A stretch of 40,533 nucleotides of DNA. Origin: Welwitschia mirabilis. Its lineage: Eukaryota; Gnetophyta; Gnetopsida; Welwitschiales. Both the position numbers and the translations under genes were made by a program. Below, piece after piece: positions 20,111 through 31,439 of the stretch (positions are counted from its first letter, which is position 1; the number at the start of each line of letters is the position of its first letter). A model generated the notes under the pieces. That model saw only the letters and a program-made list of their open reading frames with translations, did no database searches and had not been told where the DNA came from. The DNA lies in assembly GCA_051453625.1 (NCBI GenBank), contig JBOZIK010000001.1, positions 212,669,885-212,710,417 on the forward strand, read 5' to 3'.

Positions 20111-20929
20111 AGCATTAGACAGTGTAAAGAATGAAATGAGCATGATTATTACTCAATATCTTCAAGTGATTTTAAGCTATTCGAGAACTAGTTTGCTTAG
20201 ATCCATATCAGTGTACAACCATTATGTAAAATAAGCTTAATAGTTGGTCATTCTTTTCAAACATCTAGCCATTTTTAATTTTTCTATACTTATGCTTAAA
20301 TAATAGTTCATATAAGAAGAAGTTAAAAAAACTAAATCTATACTCAAAACATTACATGAATAGATTTTTTAAAATCAAAATTAATCATCTAGTTGTTTAA
20401 ACCAAGAAGGGCATTGTTAACCTTTTACAATAGGGTCTAAAATTCTTGGTATTTTATTAAGAACTCCCAAATTACATTAAAATAAAGCCATATATTAAAG
20501 CTTTTATTAATGAAATTTTAATAACTTTAAGTCTTTAATTATCTCTAATTGAATAAAAAAGACATTAAGATATGCTCAAAGATAGAAGTGTAGACTATCA
20601 CTGTATCCCTCTCTTTTTGGTTTCTAGAGGATTAGCTAGTGTTATTATGGGTTACATTTATTTTTAAGAATAAAAAATTACATTATTTTTATGTAATCAC
20701 TTCATTATAAAAATTAAAATTCCACTATTTTTATGTAATCACTTTATTATACTTTAAAGAGATATTTTTTATATAAAATAACAATAAGATAATAATTAAC
20801 TTAAGCTTATTTAATTAAGTACACGATATTTTCTCCCATTTAATCTTCTCATTCATCCTAGGACATGAATTTTTCTTTAGTTCCAAGTAGCACATCACAC
20901 CTCATGTAGCTATTTGGAACTTTGTGCAT
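20111..20929. other. Unassigned AT-rich DNA; possible LINE 5' part
   Basis: No readable domain. It contains a short tandem duplication: 20675-20709 and 20717-20751 share ATTTTTATGTAATCACTT and flanks. The minus strand may include remnants of LINE ORF1 (20111-20580) and the 3' end of the gypsy fragment to the right, but neither can be shown. Confidence 0.35.
20675..20751. repeat. Short tandem duplication (two units, period about 42)
   Basis: 20675-20709 and 20717-20751 both contain ATTTTTATGTAATCACTT-ATTATA and similar flanks. The units differ at three or four positions. Confidence 0.75.
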
Positions 20930-21660
20930 GTTCAAAGGTTTTTAAATTTCATAGCATCTATCTCATTATTTACAAAATAAAAACTACAAAAAATTAAAAA
21001 TAATGATTTACATAGACTTACTTTTTTTCCAAGTATTTTTATTATAGTGGGATCATGTTAAATTCTAAGATTAGGCTTTACAAAAATGTATTACTATTAT
21101 AAAACATGTTTTAGTAGATTTAGCCTTAAAGCAGTATTTGAATAAACAAATATGGTAGATGGGGTTTATTATTGACATTTATGTAGATAGCTTATATTAA
21201 CATGTAAGCTCTCAAAGTCTCTTTAAGATCTTAAAATATTCACATATCCTAATTATATCTTGTTATACTTACCTAGATATAATAAACTTCTCTCTCTAGT
21301 TTAACTCTTAGAAGAACTTGATTACTAACTAAAAATACCTTGTAATAATTATTGTTATATTTTTCACATATATCCTATGTAGTTTATAGCTATTTCTTGA
21401 TATTATTAATTATGTCTTATATTAATTAGATTTTAAAATAAGAATTTTATTTACTCTAGTTATTGTCAAAAAGATTCTACTCATAAGATAAGAGTGGAAT
21501 AAATTCTCCCATATACTAATTGAAAATGGAAAAATTGTATGAAAATTTTGATAATGTAGGTTATATGAAAACTCTATTTAATGAAGATAATTATCCCAAT
21601 ATCTTATCTTTCTTATCAAATAATACGTTACAGTATCTTTTAAAGTTATTTTAATTCTCT
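20930..21660 (-). pseudogene. Ty3-gypsy integrase C-terminal part, copy A
   Basis: Minus-strand blocks: YWDNYLH-stop-IEFSYNLHY and FHTIFPFSISIWEN (about 21510-21620), corresponding to the end of the integrase core where the family reads WxxxLxxxEFAYN and MxPFExxYG; then INPIYHICLFKYCF (about 21130-21175), corresponding to the NPVFHVSLLKPY block; and SHYNKNTWKKK (about 21015-21055), which may be the core of a chromodomain (TWE). This points to a chromovirus-like clade, different from Gypsy-1 and Gypsy-2. Many stops. Related to copy B at 23283-23910. Confidence 0.7.
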
Positions 21661-21719
21661 TATTTTAGCCATGTATTTCTAGATAGTAGGTACATCAAAA
21701 CGCATATAGATATTTTGTA

Positions 21720-21864
21720 TTTCATACATACTCATAGGTGCTTTACATTTCATATCATTCATCCTATTATTCATAAAAAGGAAAAGGGAAAAAAAAGAAT
21801 AATTAATTTATATAGCCTTGATGTTTTTCTAAGTATTTTTATTACAATGGAACTATTTATTATC
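21720..21864 (-). pseudogene. 3' continuation of integrase copy B, displaced
   Basis: Minus strand begins HCNKNT-stop-KNIKAI and stays similar to the tail of copy A (20935-21055), sharing AAGTATTTTTATTA and CAT-TC-TATT blocks. Copy B ends at 23283, exactly before this tail would begin. The two pieces are best explained as one gene split by the LTR at 21870-23282. Confidence 0.55.
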
Positions 21865-21869
21865 ATATA

Positions 21870-23282
21870 GTCAAAATTCAATAAAAAATAAACAAGTACC
21901 TAGTATTGTTTTTCCACAAGGATAAATTGAGGTAGGACTTAGAGGCAACACAACATTCTTTTCACCTATAATAAATTAGAAGAAAAAAATAATGTTATGA
22001 TGATTTTGGAACTTGATTCATGAAGTAGAATAATAAGAAAAACTCCAAAGCTTTAGGTTGAATTGCCTAGTAGAAAAAGATTTACTTCAATAATGTCTTG
22101 TAACTTCTTAGAATAAAGCTTAAATTGTTGAGTCATTATAGCTTAAATCATGGTGATATAATCTAATTTACCACATGAGTATTAATGAATTTATTAGTTT
22201 AAGCATGAAAAGTAAATGCTATTATGCTTAAGATCCATCAAATAAGATTACTACAATCATAAGTAACCTCAAGAAATTAACTTCATAATGAAAGAACGTA
22301 ATAATATAGTCTCACTTAAGAATTAAAAGTGTAATGTTAACTACACTCAAAATCATAAAAAAATAACTATTTATTTATTAACAATAAGAATTATGTCACC
22401 TGGGAGAATGAAATTAAGGCTGAGATAGATGCCTTAAAACTAGCCTTAAAAATAGCTTACTCCCAAAGAAAAGCTTAAAATTTTATGTTAATGATTAATG
22501 GTCTTATGGGTTTCCACTCTTTTCAACAACTAAAGATCAGATCCTTATAAATAAAGGCTCAAGATTCTTTTATAGGCAAGACTAGGGTTGAGGTGGTAAG
22601 ATCCTTTGGCATGTAGTAGTAGATGAAATCTATAATTGTATAGTTAGGAGTTTTGTCATGTAGATCTAGGTAAGATTTTCATCTTATTATGTTAATGGAA
22701 GATTAAGATTTCTCATCTTGTAGTGTTAGGTAAAACTTTTACCTTCTTTTATTAGGTGGAGATCATCATGATAAGTTTAACACTTTTGTTTGAATCATGA
22801 TGCTTGTACCATTTGATGATATTACCATTTATCTTCAAATGTCACCATTATGTCATTTCCACATGTCATTACCACATGTTACTACCATGTGTTTTTTGCA
22901 TCACCATTACATGCCATTAAAGATGATAGTTATTTTTAACGTGATAACACATTAAGCCCCTAATAATGTTTTCATGACAATTTTAGAATATGACTTTTGA
23001 AGTGCTTTATTCTAAAGGATTGGTGATGTTAGTGATCTAGATAGCAATACTATCATTTTCTATTAGATGAACATATTTTAGTATGTCCTTTATATTGTGG
23101 TAAATAACTTGAAATTGTCATGGAAAAGTGCATAAGTTTAGAAATTATATTACAAAGAGTTGAAATACATAATTTTATGATAAAATAGTTATTTTAATAT
23201 ATTCATCTAAGCTAAATTTATTAATTTAACTTTGTCTAAATGTTAATTTTGACATGTTAATACAGATCATTTTAGCAAGACA
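21870..23282 (-). mobile_element. Solo LTR related to the Gypsy-2 LTR, inside integrase copy B
   Basis: In minus orientation it starts TGTCTTGCTAAAATG at 23282; the Gypsy-2 LTR starts TGTCTAGCTAGAAGATG at 28743. Shared blocks with 27404-28743 include the AGGNTCAAGA...TTTTATAG segment (22557 and 28120), GTAGNNNTAGNTGANATCT (22617 and 28181), ATTACATGCCATTAAAGAT versus CTATATGTTACTAAAGAT, and the AAGCC...AATAATG region. It is a diverged subfamily. No internal retroelement genes adjoin it, so it is a solo LTR. Left boundary approximate; no clean target duplication could be read. Confidence 0.6.
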
Positions 23283-23910
23283 TTATGAATCTTTTTATTT
23301 GTTAACTTCTTTACATTGGCTTAAGAATTTAATAGGTTAAATGCTAATTCTAAGATTAGTCTTTAGAAAAATATTTTTGGTCTAAAACATATCTAGCACT
23401 CTATCCTCATAGTATGATTTGAGTAGATTAATATAAAAGATGATTTATATCTTTAATGTTTTTATAGATGATTCTAATTAATACATACATTACATTAATT
23501 CTCTCTAAGATCTTAAGGGATCCATACATAATTGTGCTAACTTAGTAAACTTACCTAGATTTAACAAGATTTTCTCTAGTTTAATATTTAGAATAACATT
23601 ATTTCCAACTTGAAATCATTTATTGATGTGATGCTTATTGTATTATTTCTTATATATATTTTATGTGGATTGTAGCTATCTCTAAACATTATTAATTACA
23701 TGTTTCATTATTTGAATTTTCAAATAGAAACTCTTGGTTATCTTAATTGGCTATTGAAAAGGGTTTATCCATAAGATAAAAGTGAAAAACATTTTCATAC
23801 ACTAATTCCAAAGGGGAATATTGTATAGAACTTCAAAATGTATGGTTGTAGGTAAACACTACCAAACAAAGATAATTTTTCAAATTTTTTAATGTTGATG
23901 TTTTATTTTA
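23283..23910 (-). pseudogene. Ty3-gypsy integrase C-terminal part, copy B
   Basis: Minus strand reads FGSVYLQPYI, FYTIFPFGISVYENVFHFYL (about 23800-23870), then TIMYGSLKILERI (about 23475-23540), corresponding to the KLxxxYxGPFKILxRI block, and RYVLDQKYFSKD (about 23345-23400). It parallels copy A along its length; compare CATACACTAATTCCAAA (23798) with CATATACTAATTGAAAA (21510). The end coincides with the edge of the solo LTR. Frames shift several times, with stops throughout. Confidence 0.65.
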
Positions 23911-24031
23911 TATTTTTGCAATAAGTTTTGCATTTTCATAGGTGTATTTTAATGGTTATAAAAATCGCAAAAACCTATTTCACCTAAAGGGTAGTTGCAA
24001 TAACTTACTAAGAGAAGGCTCCTTCCTCGAA
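23911..24031. other. Unassigned AT-rich DNA
   Basis: Short spacer between integrase copy B and the tandem repeat. Nothing recognised. Confidence 0.4.
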
Positions 24032-24540
24032 CCACTATTGTAGGTATTTATTTAACTCATCAATCTTTGTTCTTTTATTGATGTGGCTATACTAGTTTGT
24101 TGAAGAAGTAGTTACTATAGCTTTATTGAAGAAATTTTGAAGAGTAAGAATCTTGGTTAGGATTTTTTAAGAAGGCATCTAAGATTTGTAAAGAAATCAA
24201 GGCCTTTTTTTCTCTTATTTTCATTAGTCCCATTGTTTAAGAATCTTGGATAGGATTTTTCTAAGGAGGCATCTGGTATTTGTAAATCATTCAAGGCTTC
24301 TTACATGACCCACTATTGTAGTTATTTATTTAACTCATCAATCTTTATTCTTTCATTAGTGTGGCTACACCAATTTGTTGAAGAAGTAGCTACTATAGTT
24401 TAACTAAAGAAATTTTAAAAAGTAAGAATCTTGGCTAGGATTTTTTAAAGATGTATCTAATATTTATAAAGCATTCAAGGGCTTCTTTCTCTTTTTTTTA
24501 CTCATTTCATTGTTTAAGGAATCTTACATTTTCTCTTATA
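24032..24540. repeat. Complex tandem repeat: 278-bp unit with a nested 65-bp unit
   Basis: CCACTATTGTAG begins units at 24032 and 24310. Each unit continues TATTTATTTAACTCATCAATCTTT, a TTGTTGAAGAAGTAG block, then GTAAGAATCTTGG. Nested in it, a segment of about 65 bases beginning AAGAATCTTGG and ending CAAGG-CTT occurs three times (near 24146, 24239 and 24424). Copies differ by 10-20 percent. No coding frame is shared by the units. Confidence 0.8.
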
Positions 24541-27403
24541 CAATGCAATACAAATTTGTCCATTCATTATTGTAATGTCTAACTCTAATACTTTCTATAT
24601 TTTATAACTTTCTAATGGAGTTTTCAAATAATTTTAATAGAAATTTAGGCAAGGAAAGACTTATTATTTCTTAATTACTATTTTTATTTTCTAATTTATA
24701 CAACTTAATGTTTGAAATTGGTAAACACATTTGAGAATTCTCTTGTAACCTTAGATGTTCTTTCTTTTGGAATTTTTTTCTTAATTACTATTTATTTTAT
24801 GAAATAGTTACATTTTAGCTATTTTGATTCCTTTGCAGTTCTTTGGTCTGAAATAGAGTGTATTTTCTCCTAAATGCATTAATTAAGCTTAGTGATAAAG
24901 AAGATAACCTTTTTTTTAATATTTTACCCTTGGATTTGATCTTCTATATACTCTATTCAATTATAGAACTAGTTGAATGTTGTAAGAAATCTATTTACAT
25001 TTAAAAACATTTTCATGGCAGTTTGTTCTATTTTAGTAACTTATCCTCAGTAATATGTTTGCATGAAATTACATCACTAAATCTAGAAATACACTTATTC
25101 AATGGCAAAATGAAATTATAAATTTTATAACATTTTTATTTTTATAACCCTTCTTCAGTTTAACTTTTAATATATATAAAAATCTAGAGTTAGGATTTCA
25201 AAGGCATTTTCAAATTATAAAAAAGCTTATGCTTTGTTTTTTTCCACTTAAAATATTAATTTATTTGTATTTCATAAAATGAAATTAAATAATTTTTCTA
25301 ATTTTGTATCCAAGTTTAATAGGAATAATTTTGAATCATAATACTATCAAATGAAATTATTTTTGAAAACTAAAAATTCAAGAGAATAGAACAACATAGT
25401 ATAGCAATTATACCTATTTTGTTTGATGAGATCATAGATGTAGAACATTATGAATATAATAATTTCTATTAGATAATGAGGAAGATTTAAAGAATAGATT
25501 AATACTTGCCACTAGTTTAAAGATTTATGAAAAATCCATCAATCAAGCTATCAGTCTTAACACATATAATAAAATTTAGAACATTTTTTGTGTACATATC
25601 AAAAGTGATTTATGTGAAAATGTGGTATTGTCATTGTCCTTACAATGTGAGAATGAGAATCTGCACATGTCTTCAGATGAGTCTCTTTAATCATATTTTG
25701 AAAGAGCTATTTATTTATGTCATCTATTAGATATTACTGATAAATATGTCTCTGATAGTGATATTGTTTTAAAAGTTCTAAGAATGTGAATAAATAATTC
25801 TGCTACATTCTATTATCATCTAAAGTTTAGCATTACTCATACTAAATATAACATATGAATGCTCCCTCTAAACCCCTTTTACCATATTCTTTTTTAATCA
25901 TCTCAATCCATTTTTAATAATCACCCTTCTCTTTTTATATTTAATAAGTTATTATTCCAACCTTTTTTTCCATATCTATGCATTATTAGATTGTAAATAT
26001 AAGTTTTGTAATATAGAAAACATACCCATCATCATTCACATCATTGCATGAACTCATAATACTATCCTTTTCTAAGTGATACCATAATGTTACCTATTAT
26101 TATTTCATATCTCATTAACATCACTATTCCTAGCCATGTTATTTAATTGATTACCAATGGGCCAATCTCAATGAGTTTGAATAGTTATGTAACCACTATT
26201 TATTAATTAGATTTCCTATCAAGAAAAAACAAAAGATCAATCTTACTTCTAAATCAAAAGCATGGCTTTTAAATTTAAAAGAGCCTTAGATTACATCTAT
26301 TTTTTCATTGTAATTCATCAAAGTAGGGGACAACTATGATCATTAATAGTCACAATTATTGTAGGGGTAATTTAGTACCTATTATATAATTTTAGCGTCA
26401 ATATTGAATTGGGTTAGAATCAAATAGAATTATCTTGAGATTATTTGATTCAATAAATAACAATAATAATAAAAAATAATTATAATTGATTTATCTTATT
26501 TTCTAACATTTATGTTTGCTATAAATGCTATTGTCTTCACTCTGTATTTTGACTAACTAATACTTAATTCATTATTAAGCTTCATTTCTCTTTAAGAAAG
26601 TCAAAGAGTATCAATACAAAGAAAAGGGTAGATTAAGACATAGATGATAAGTAATAATTTTTATGAATTTTAGAGTACTAGGGAGATTTGAAAGTAGATA
26701 GCCACTTCAATCCATTGGAATGCATAAATAAATGATAATGTATGCATAACTGGTGCCTTCTATTACTTTTGGTAGTTTATAAAGCCCATCATGTCTTTAT
26801 GGCATTCTCCCATCCCCTCATATCAACTCTACTATAATAGACATCCAACTAGTGACATCACCAGTGGACACCATGACATCATCATAGTGATAGTTGAAAA
26901 CTACCAAGAGCTTTTGTCATTACTTTAATGCCACTGCTAATAGTAAGTTCCAACCTACTAACATAATGACATACTATCTATTATGAAGTCATTTGCTCTT
27001 ACTTTAGTATCCTGATGCCTTTTTCTCTAGAGTTTATTAGTAAACATCATGAAAAAATGCACCTTTAAACTGGAAAAATTCATTGGGATGAAGAAAGAAC
27101 AGTTCCAAAGCAAGATCAATTTAAAAGGAGACACCTAATCATAGAGATATGAAATTAATTACAACATTGAGAAAACATTATGTTACAATAACGAAAGCAA
27201 TTCAATAACATCATAATGAAAATGTTAGAAATCCTAATCACTTAAGAGGAATGTAACTAGATGCTGAAATATTATAGTAATTGTCATAGGGAGTCATTTG
27301 ATTCTCTTAAAGAATTGGCCTATTTGAAAAAATCAATGTGAAAACCAATAAGAAATATTTACATCATCATGGAGAATATTAAAAATACTCTACAATAGAG
27401 AGA
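24541..27403. other. Unassigned AT-rich DNA
   Basis: No conserved domain found on either strand. The plus-strand open frame 25527-25730 (67 codons) has a few Cys and Met but no motif. Around 26820-26910 there are several GACATCA words in both degenerate and exact forms. Otherwise nothing. Confidence 0.4.
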
Positions 27404-28743
27404 ATTATTCATTTCATATAATTAACTTGATTTCACTAGATTTGCACTTACTATCATTCTTTCTACTAACATAGCTAGGGTAGTTTTTTAGAATTTTTAC
27501 TAACTCTTTCTTAATGAAAGGTATAAATTAAAGAAAGGAAAAGAGAAAAGAGTTGAAAATAATGGTTCTAAAACTTTTAGTTTGGAAAAGGAGTAAAGTA
27601 AGAAAGATCTTTATTTTTGCTAATTCATTCACAAATAATCCTTTATTCTAATGATGCCCTATTCTTTTCATGTAATATACTTTAAACTATTAAGTCTTTT
27701 GGCTTGGGTCATCATAACATAATCACATATATCATATATGTAATGTGAAACAAAACTGCACATGAACCTTCATAGCCTTAAAATAATAACAAAAAGTAAG
27801 GGTCCTAGGTACTTAAAATCCATAAAATTAAAAGACTTAGATCAAGTGATTAAATAATTTATTTAAATAAAATTAAGAATTATAGTCAAGTTATTACCTA
27901 AGTATCTCAAATACAAAGTGATTTACAAATTATAATTAAAAGTAAAACAACTTTATGTAATAAGAAAAAATAATTTTACATGACATGAAGAAGGATGCTA
28001 GCATAACTCCTTAAGTAATCCTTGAAGACAAGATCATTTACCTAAGAATTGCTTAGAATATTATTGCAATTGATAATTCAAAGATTTAACTTCTTAAAAA
28101 TGAAATATTTTATAATAAAGGACTCAAGACCATTTTATAGATAAGAACAGGGATGAGGAGTGGTTAAAAGCCTTTAGCTTGTAGCATTAGGTGAGATCTT
28201 ACAAAATGATGGTATTACATAGGAAATGTATCATCTTTTTAATTAGATAAATATTCTCATAATATGATCGATACTTAGATCCTAGAACCTACTACCCCTT
28301 TAACTATTATCATTACCATGTGTCTCCATTATTATTCTATACACACCATTGTCATCACTGCTATATGTTACTAAAGATACAAGTTATCTCCAAGACAAAA
28401 TCTAATCAAGCCTATAATTTGATTTGATTTAAATTTACATGATAACTAATAAACATGAGAATGAAGGTGTTTTATGAAGAAATAATAATGGCATTAGGTG
28501 ACCTAAGTGACAATGCTAGTGTTTTAGCCTAAACTATCATCAACTTTTAAGCATGTTCTCCAAATTAATAATTATGCTAAAAATATCACGATAAAAAAAA
28601 AGTTCATAATTATTATGGAAAATCAATAAAAGACATGTTTTTGTGATAGAATCAATTATATTAATATCTTTCATTAAGATAAATTAGCTAATTAACTTGA
28701 TCAGAATGTCGACTTTTTCATGTTAACATCTTCTAGCTAGACA
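27404..28743 (-). mobile_element. Gypsy-2 3' LTR
   Basis: Matches 36690-37943 over its whole length. Examples are TATCATTCTTT-TACTAACATA (27450 and 36737), AAGTCTTT-GCTTGGGT (27691 and 36959), GTAAG-GTCCTAGGTA (27795 and 37060), AAGGATGCTAG (27988 and 37258) and AACATGAGAATG-AGGTGTT (28452 and 37646). In minus orientation it starts TGTCTAGC at 28743. It lies downstream of the integrase on the minus strand, as a 3' LTR should. By eye the two LTRs differ at about a quarter of positions, so the insertion is old. Confidence 0.82.
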
Positions 28744-30390
28744 TTTGCTAGTTTTTTTAGCAACAAGTTCATAACTAAATGGTTAAACATGTAAATATTA
28801 TCTAAGTTAAAGCAATCACGCAAGAAAATTATATAACTTTTAAAAATTTTACACCTAATTTTTCTACAATTAAGGCATTAAAATTAAAAATTTAGTAAAA
28901 GAAACATGATAACAAAACATCATACCTACTAATCAAAACTAAACTTTATCCTCAAATTTATGCAATAGAACATATTAAAGTAATTTTAAGAACATAACCT
29001 TATAAATATTACAATGATTTATTTTATTATAAACAATGACAAACGATCTAATGAAACTATGAAAGGAAAAAAATCTAACTAATGCAAAATGACCATTTTT
29101 TTAAAAACTGAGTGGAAAGTTAATTCATAAAAATGGTTCATCCTTTATGATTTAGTTCTCATGAAATGATGGTGGAGTGAAGTGAAGAGAAGCAGAGTGG
29201 ATGATGGAAATGAAAATGTGTTAATGGATTAAACTATAAACTAATGAATAAGTGAGTGAACTTNNNNNNNNNNNNNNNNNNNNNNNNNNNNNNNNNNNNN
29301 NNNNNNNNNNNNNNNNNNNNNNNNNNNNNNNNNNNNNNNNNNNNNNNNNNNNNNNNNNNNNNNTGAACTTACTTAAGTTTATTGTCTTTATTACGTTTTT
29401 ATATTTTTTAAAGCATAGTCTTGATTGAGTAACTTATACAAATTTTGAAAACCATTACAAATTGCGAGTACAAAAGTTAAAATATAGTAGATCATAGAAA
29501 GCCTTCAATTCCTAATTTTTCAATTACTTTATTATCAATTTCTAGTAGTATATATGTCTTTATTTTAAGCTTTTAAATAACATTAAGAATCTAATGTCAT
29601 GAAATCTTCTTCCAACATAATTATCCATGTTAATGTATAAAGGATTTAGTGCTATATTACTAGTGAGCATCTATAACACTTATGTAGTTGAACATGTTAT
29701 AAAATAGATAGTTAGAGCTACATTATCTATGAGCATCCATATCCCTAATGTACTTAAATAAATCCAATTACATAATTAATTTTATATGCATTTGAAGAAG
29801 ATATATATTATTTTTTATTCATCTTCTCATGTTTAATTTTTAATGCACATTAAAGGAATCATTATTTCATTAGTCTAATCAATATAAATCTCTTTCCCAT
29901 CAAAATATTTAGACTTAAGGAGTCTATGAGAGTAGCTTTTTCATTTTAAACCAAGTTTAACTAAAATTAAAGACCTCAAGTGATTTTTTGTTTAATGATT
30001 ACACTTAAAATAATCATAATTATTTCTTAAAAACTCATAAGTACATTCAATTGTAACCATTAGTTAGGTGATAATATATTGCTTATTATTGATTTTTATT
30101 TAAGACCATCAAGTTGGATTTATAACTCTTATAATGTTTAAGGCAGTGTCCATTAATCTTAAATAGTTAATATTTTTATTGTTTTTAATGTGAAATACAC
30201 CATTAGATAAAACCTTTTTTAAATTAAAAATGGACCTTTTTACTTAGTGACTAGCTTACCTAAAAAAGATATAATCATGACTTATAGAGAAAAACTAGTT
30301 TTCCCTCTTTAAACATTTTCCTAAAGATTTTTTAATCATAGAAAATTTTCATGCTTTCTTTGTTTATCCTCATGTTTTCGTAAGCATTAA
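28744..30390. other. Gypsy-2 segment between integrase and 3' LTR, gene-less
   Basis: In many Athila elements an envelope-like ORF lies here; none is visible. There is a two-unit imperfect repeat of about 67 bases, starting TTAGTGCTATATTA (29645) and TTAGAGCTACATTA (29712). The gap 29264-29363 is exactly 100 N, and both its edges carry TGAACTT (29257-29263 and 29364-29370). Confidence 0.55.
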
Positions 30391-31400
30391 TTTTTATTTA
30401 TTCTAATTCATTAAGTTCTATGATCCTTTTCCTTCTTGCTTTCTGCAAATCTAAGTTAATGTTTTTAATTTTTCAATATGCCTTATATTTAAGTTTTATG
30501 ATTAAATAACAAGTTTTTCATAGATTGATCTAAACAATAACATTTCTAAGGATGTTTTATAAGTTGTGCGATAGGCCCATAAAACATTTGTAGGATTGAA
30601 AAACCTGTCCTTTCTTATTGAGTTTATAATATTTTGTCAAATCTTCTTAATTTTCTATTCATAACCTCCACTTGACTACTAATTTAGGGTGGTATGATAC
30701 TGCTACTTTGTGAGTAATCCCACATTTAACAACATGTTTATTAAATATTCTATTACAAGAGTGTGTTTCTTTACTGCTAATCAAAATTTATAGATAGCCA
30801 AATAATGTTAAGATATTTTCTCTAAAGCATTTTATCACTATGTAGGCATCATCTAATCAAGAGCATAATCCTCTAGCTATTTGGCCACATATTCAATATA
30901 ATGGAGGAAGTATTAATGCCTATTTAAGGATGGATAAGGTCCTTGAAAATCAATTTTAAAAATATCAAATAGTGTAATGGTAAGAGTGGGGTTTAAAAGT
31001 ATCATATGCCTTTGTGAAATACTTCCTAAGCTTTAAAAATTATTATAAGATTCATAGTAGAGATAGGATTTTTTAAAAATATATAACCAAGAGATGCTAA
31101 ATTGAAGGACTTTTATAGTAGTCTTGTTAACCAAATAGTAACACCAACAACCCTTAAAATGGCAATGTTTAAGACTATTATATATTTTTGTTTGAGGCAT
31201 ACATTTATTTGATTACTTGATCTAGACAATAATTGAAAAGATTTAAACTATTCTAAAAGAAGTATTTAGCTTGGATTAATAATCTCTTTCTATCATTAAT
31301 GTTTTAATGAGACAAAATAGTTTTGAATGCTAAGTAGTTTGCAATATTCATAAACTAAGACATTTCCTTAATTAAGAAGAGATGTTCATCAGGGAAAGTA
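30390..31400 (-). pseudogene. Gypsy-2 integrase, decayed
   Basis: Minus-strand blocks: DDAYIVIKCFRENILTLFG (about 30800-30860), ISSKETHSCNRIF and KCGITHKVAVSYHP (about 30690-30780), a basic stretch, then LKYKAY-stop-KIKNINLDL and RKRIIELNE (about 30400-30500). They match the integrase core and C-terminus of Athila/Tat elements in order and spacing. The family's second catalytic Asp, in an I-S-D-x-G sequence, is Ser here. The N-terminal zinc-binding part (about 31100-31300) is hardly readable. Integrase joins the element DNA to the host chromosome in live elements. Confidence 0.8.
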
Positions 31401-31439
31401 TCACTAATGGAAAGGGATGTTTGGATTTTTTCATAAGAG

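Noticed and set aside
22840-22925. Runs of CCACATG/ACCATGTG words as a protein-binding array
   Set aside because: They lie in the solo LTR, the corresponding part of the Gypsy-2 LTR does not keep them in register, and the spacing is irregular.
21857-23287. TTATC/TTATG as target duplication of the solo LTR
   Set aside because: Only four of five bases agree and the left LTR end is not fixed; too weak to claim.
25527-25730. 67-codon plus-strand ORF
   Set aside because: No motif, no context; ORFs of this length are expected by chance in this window.
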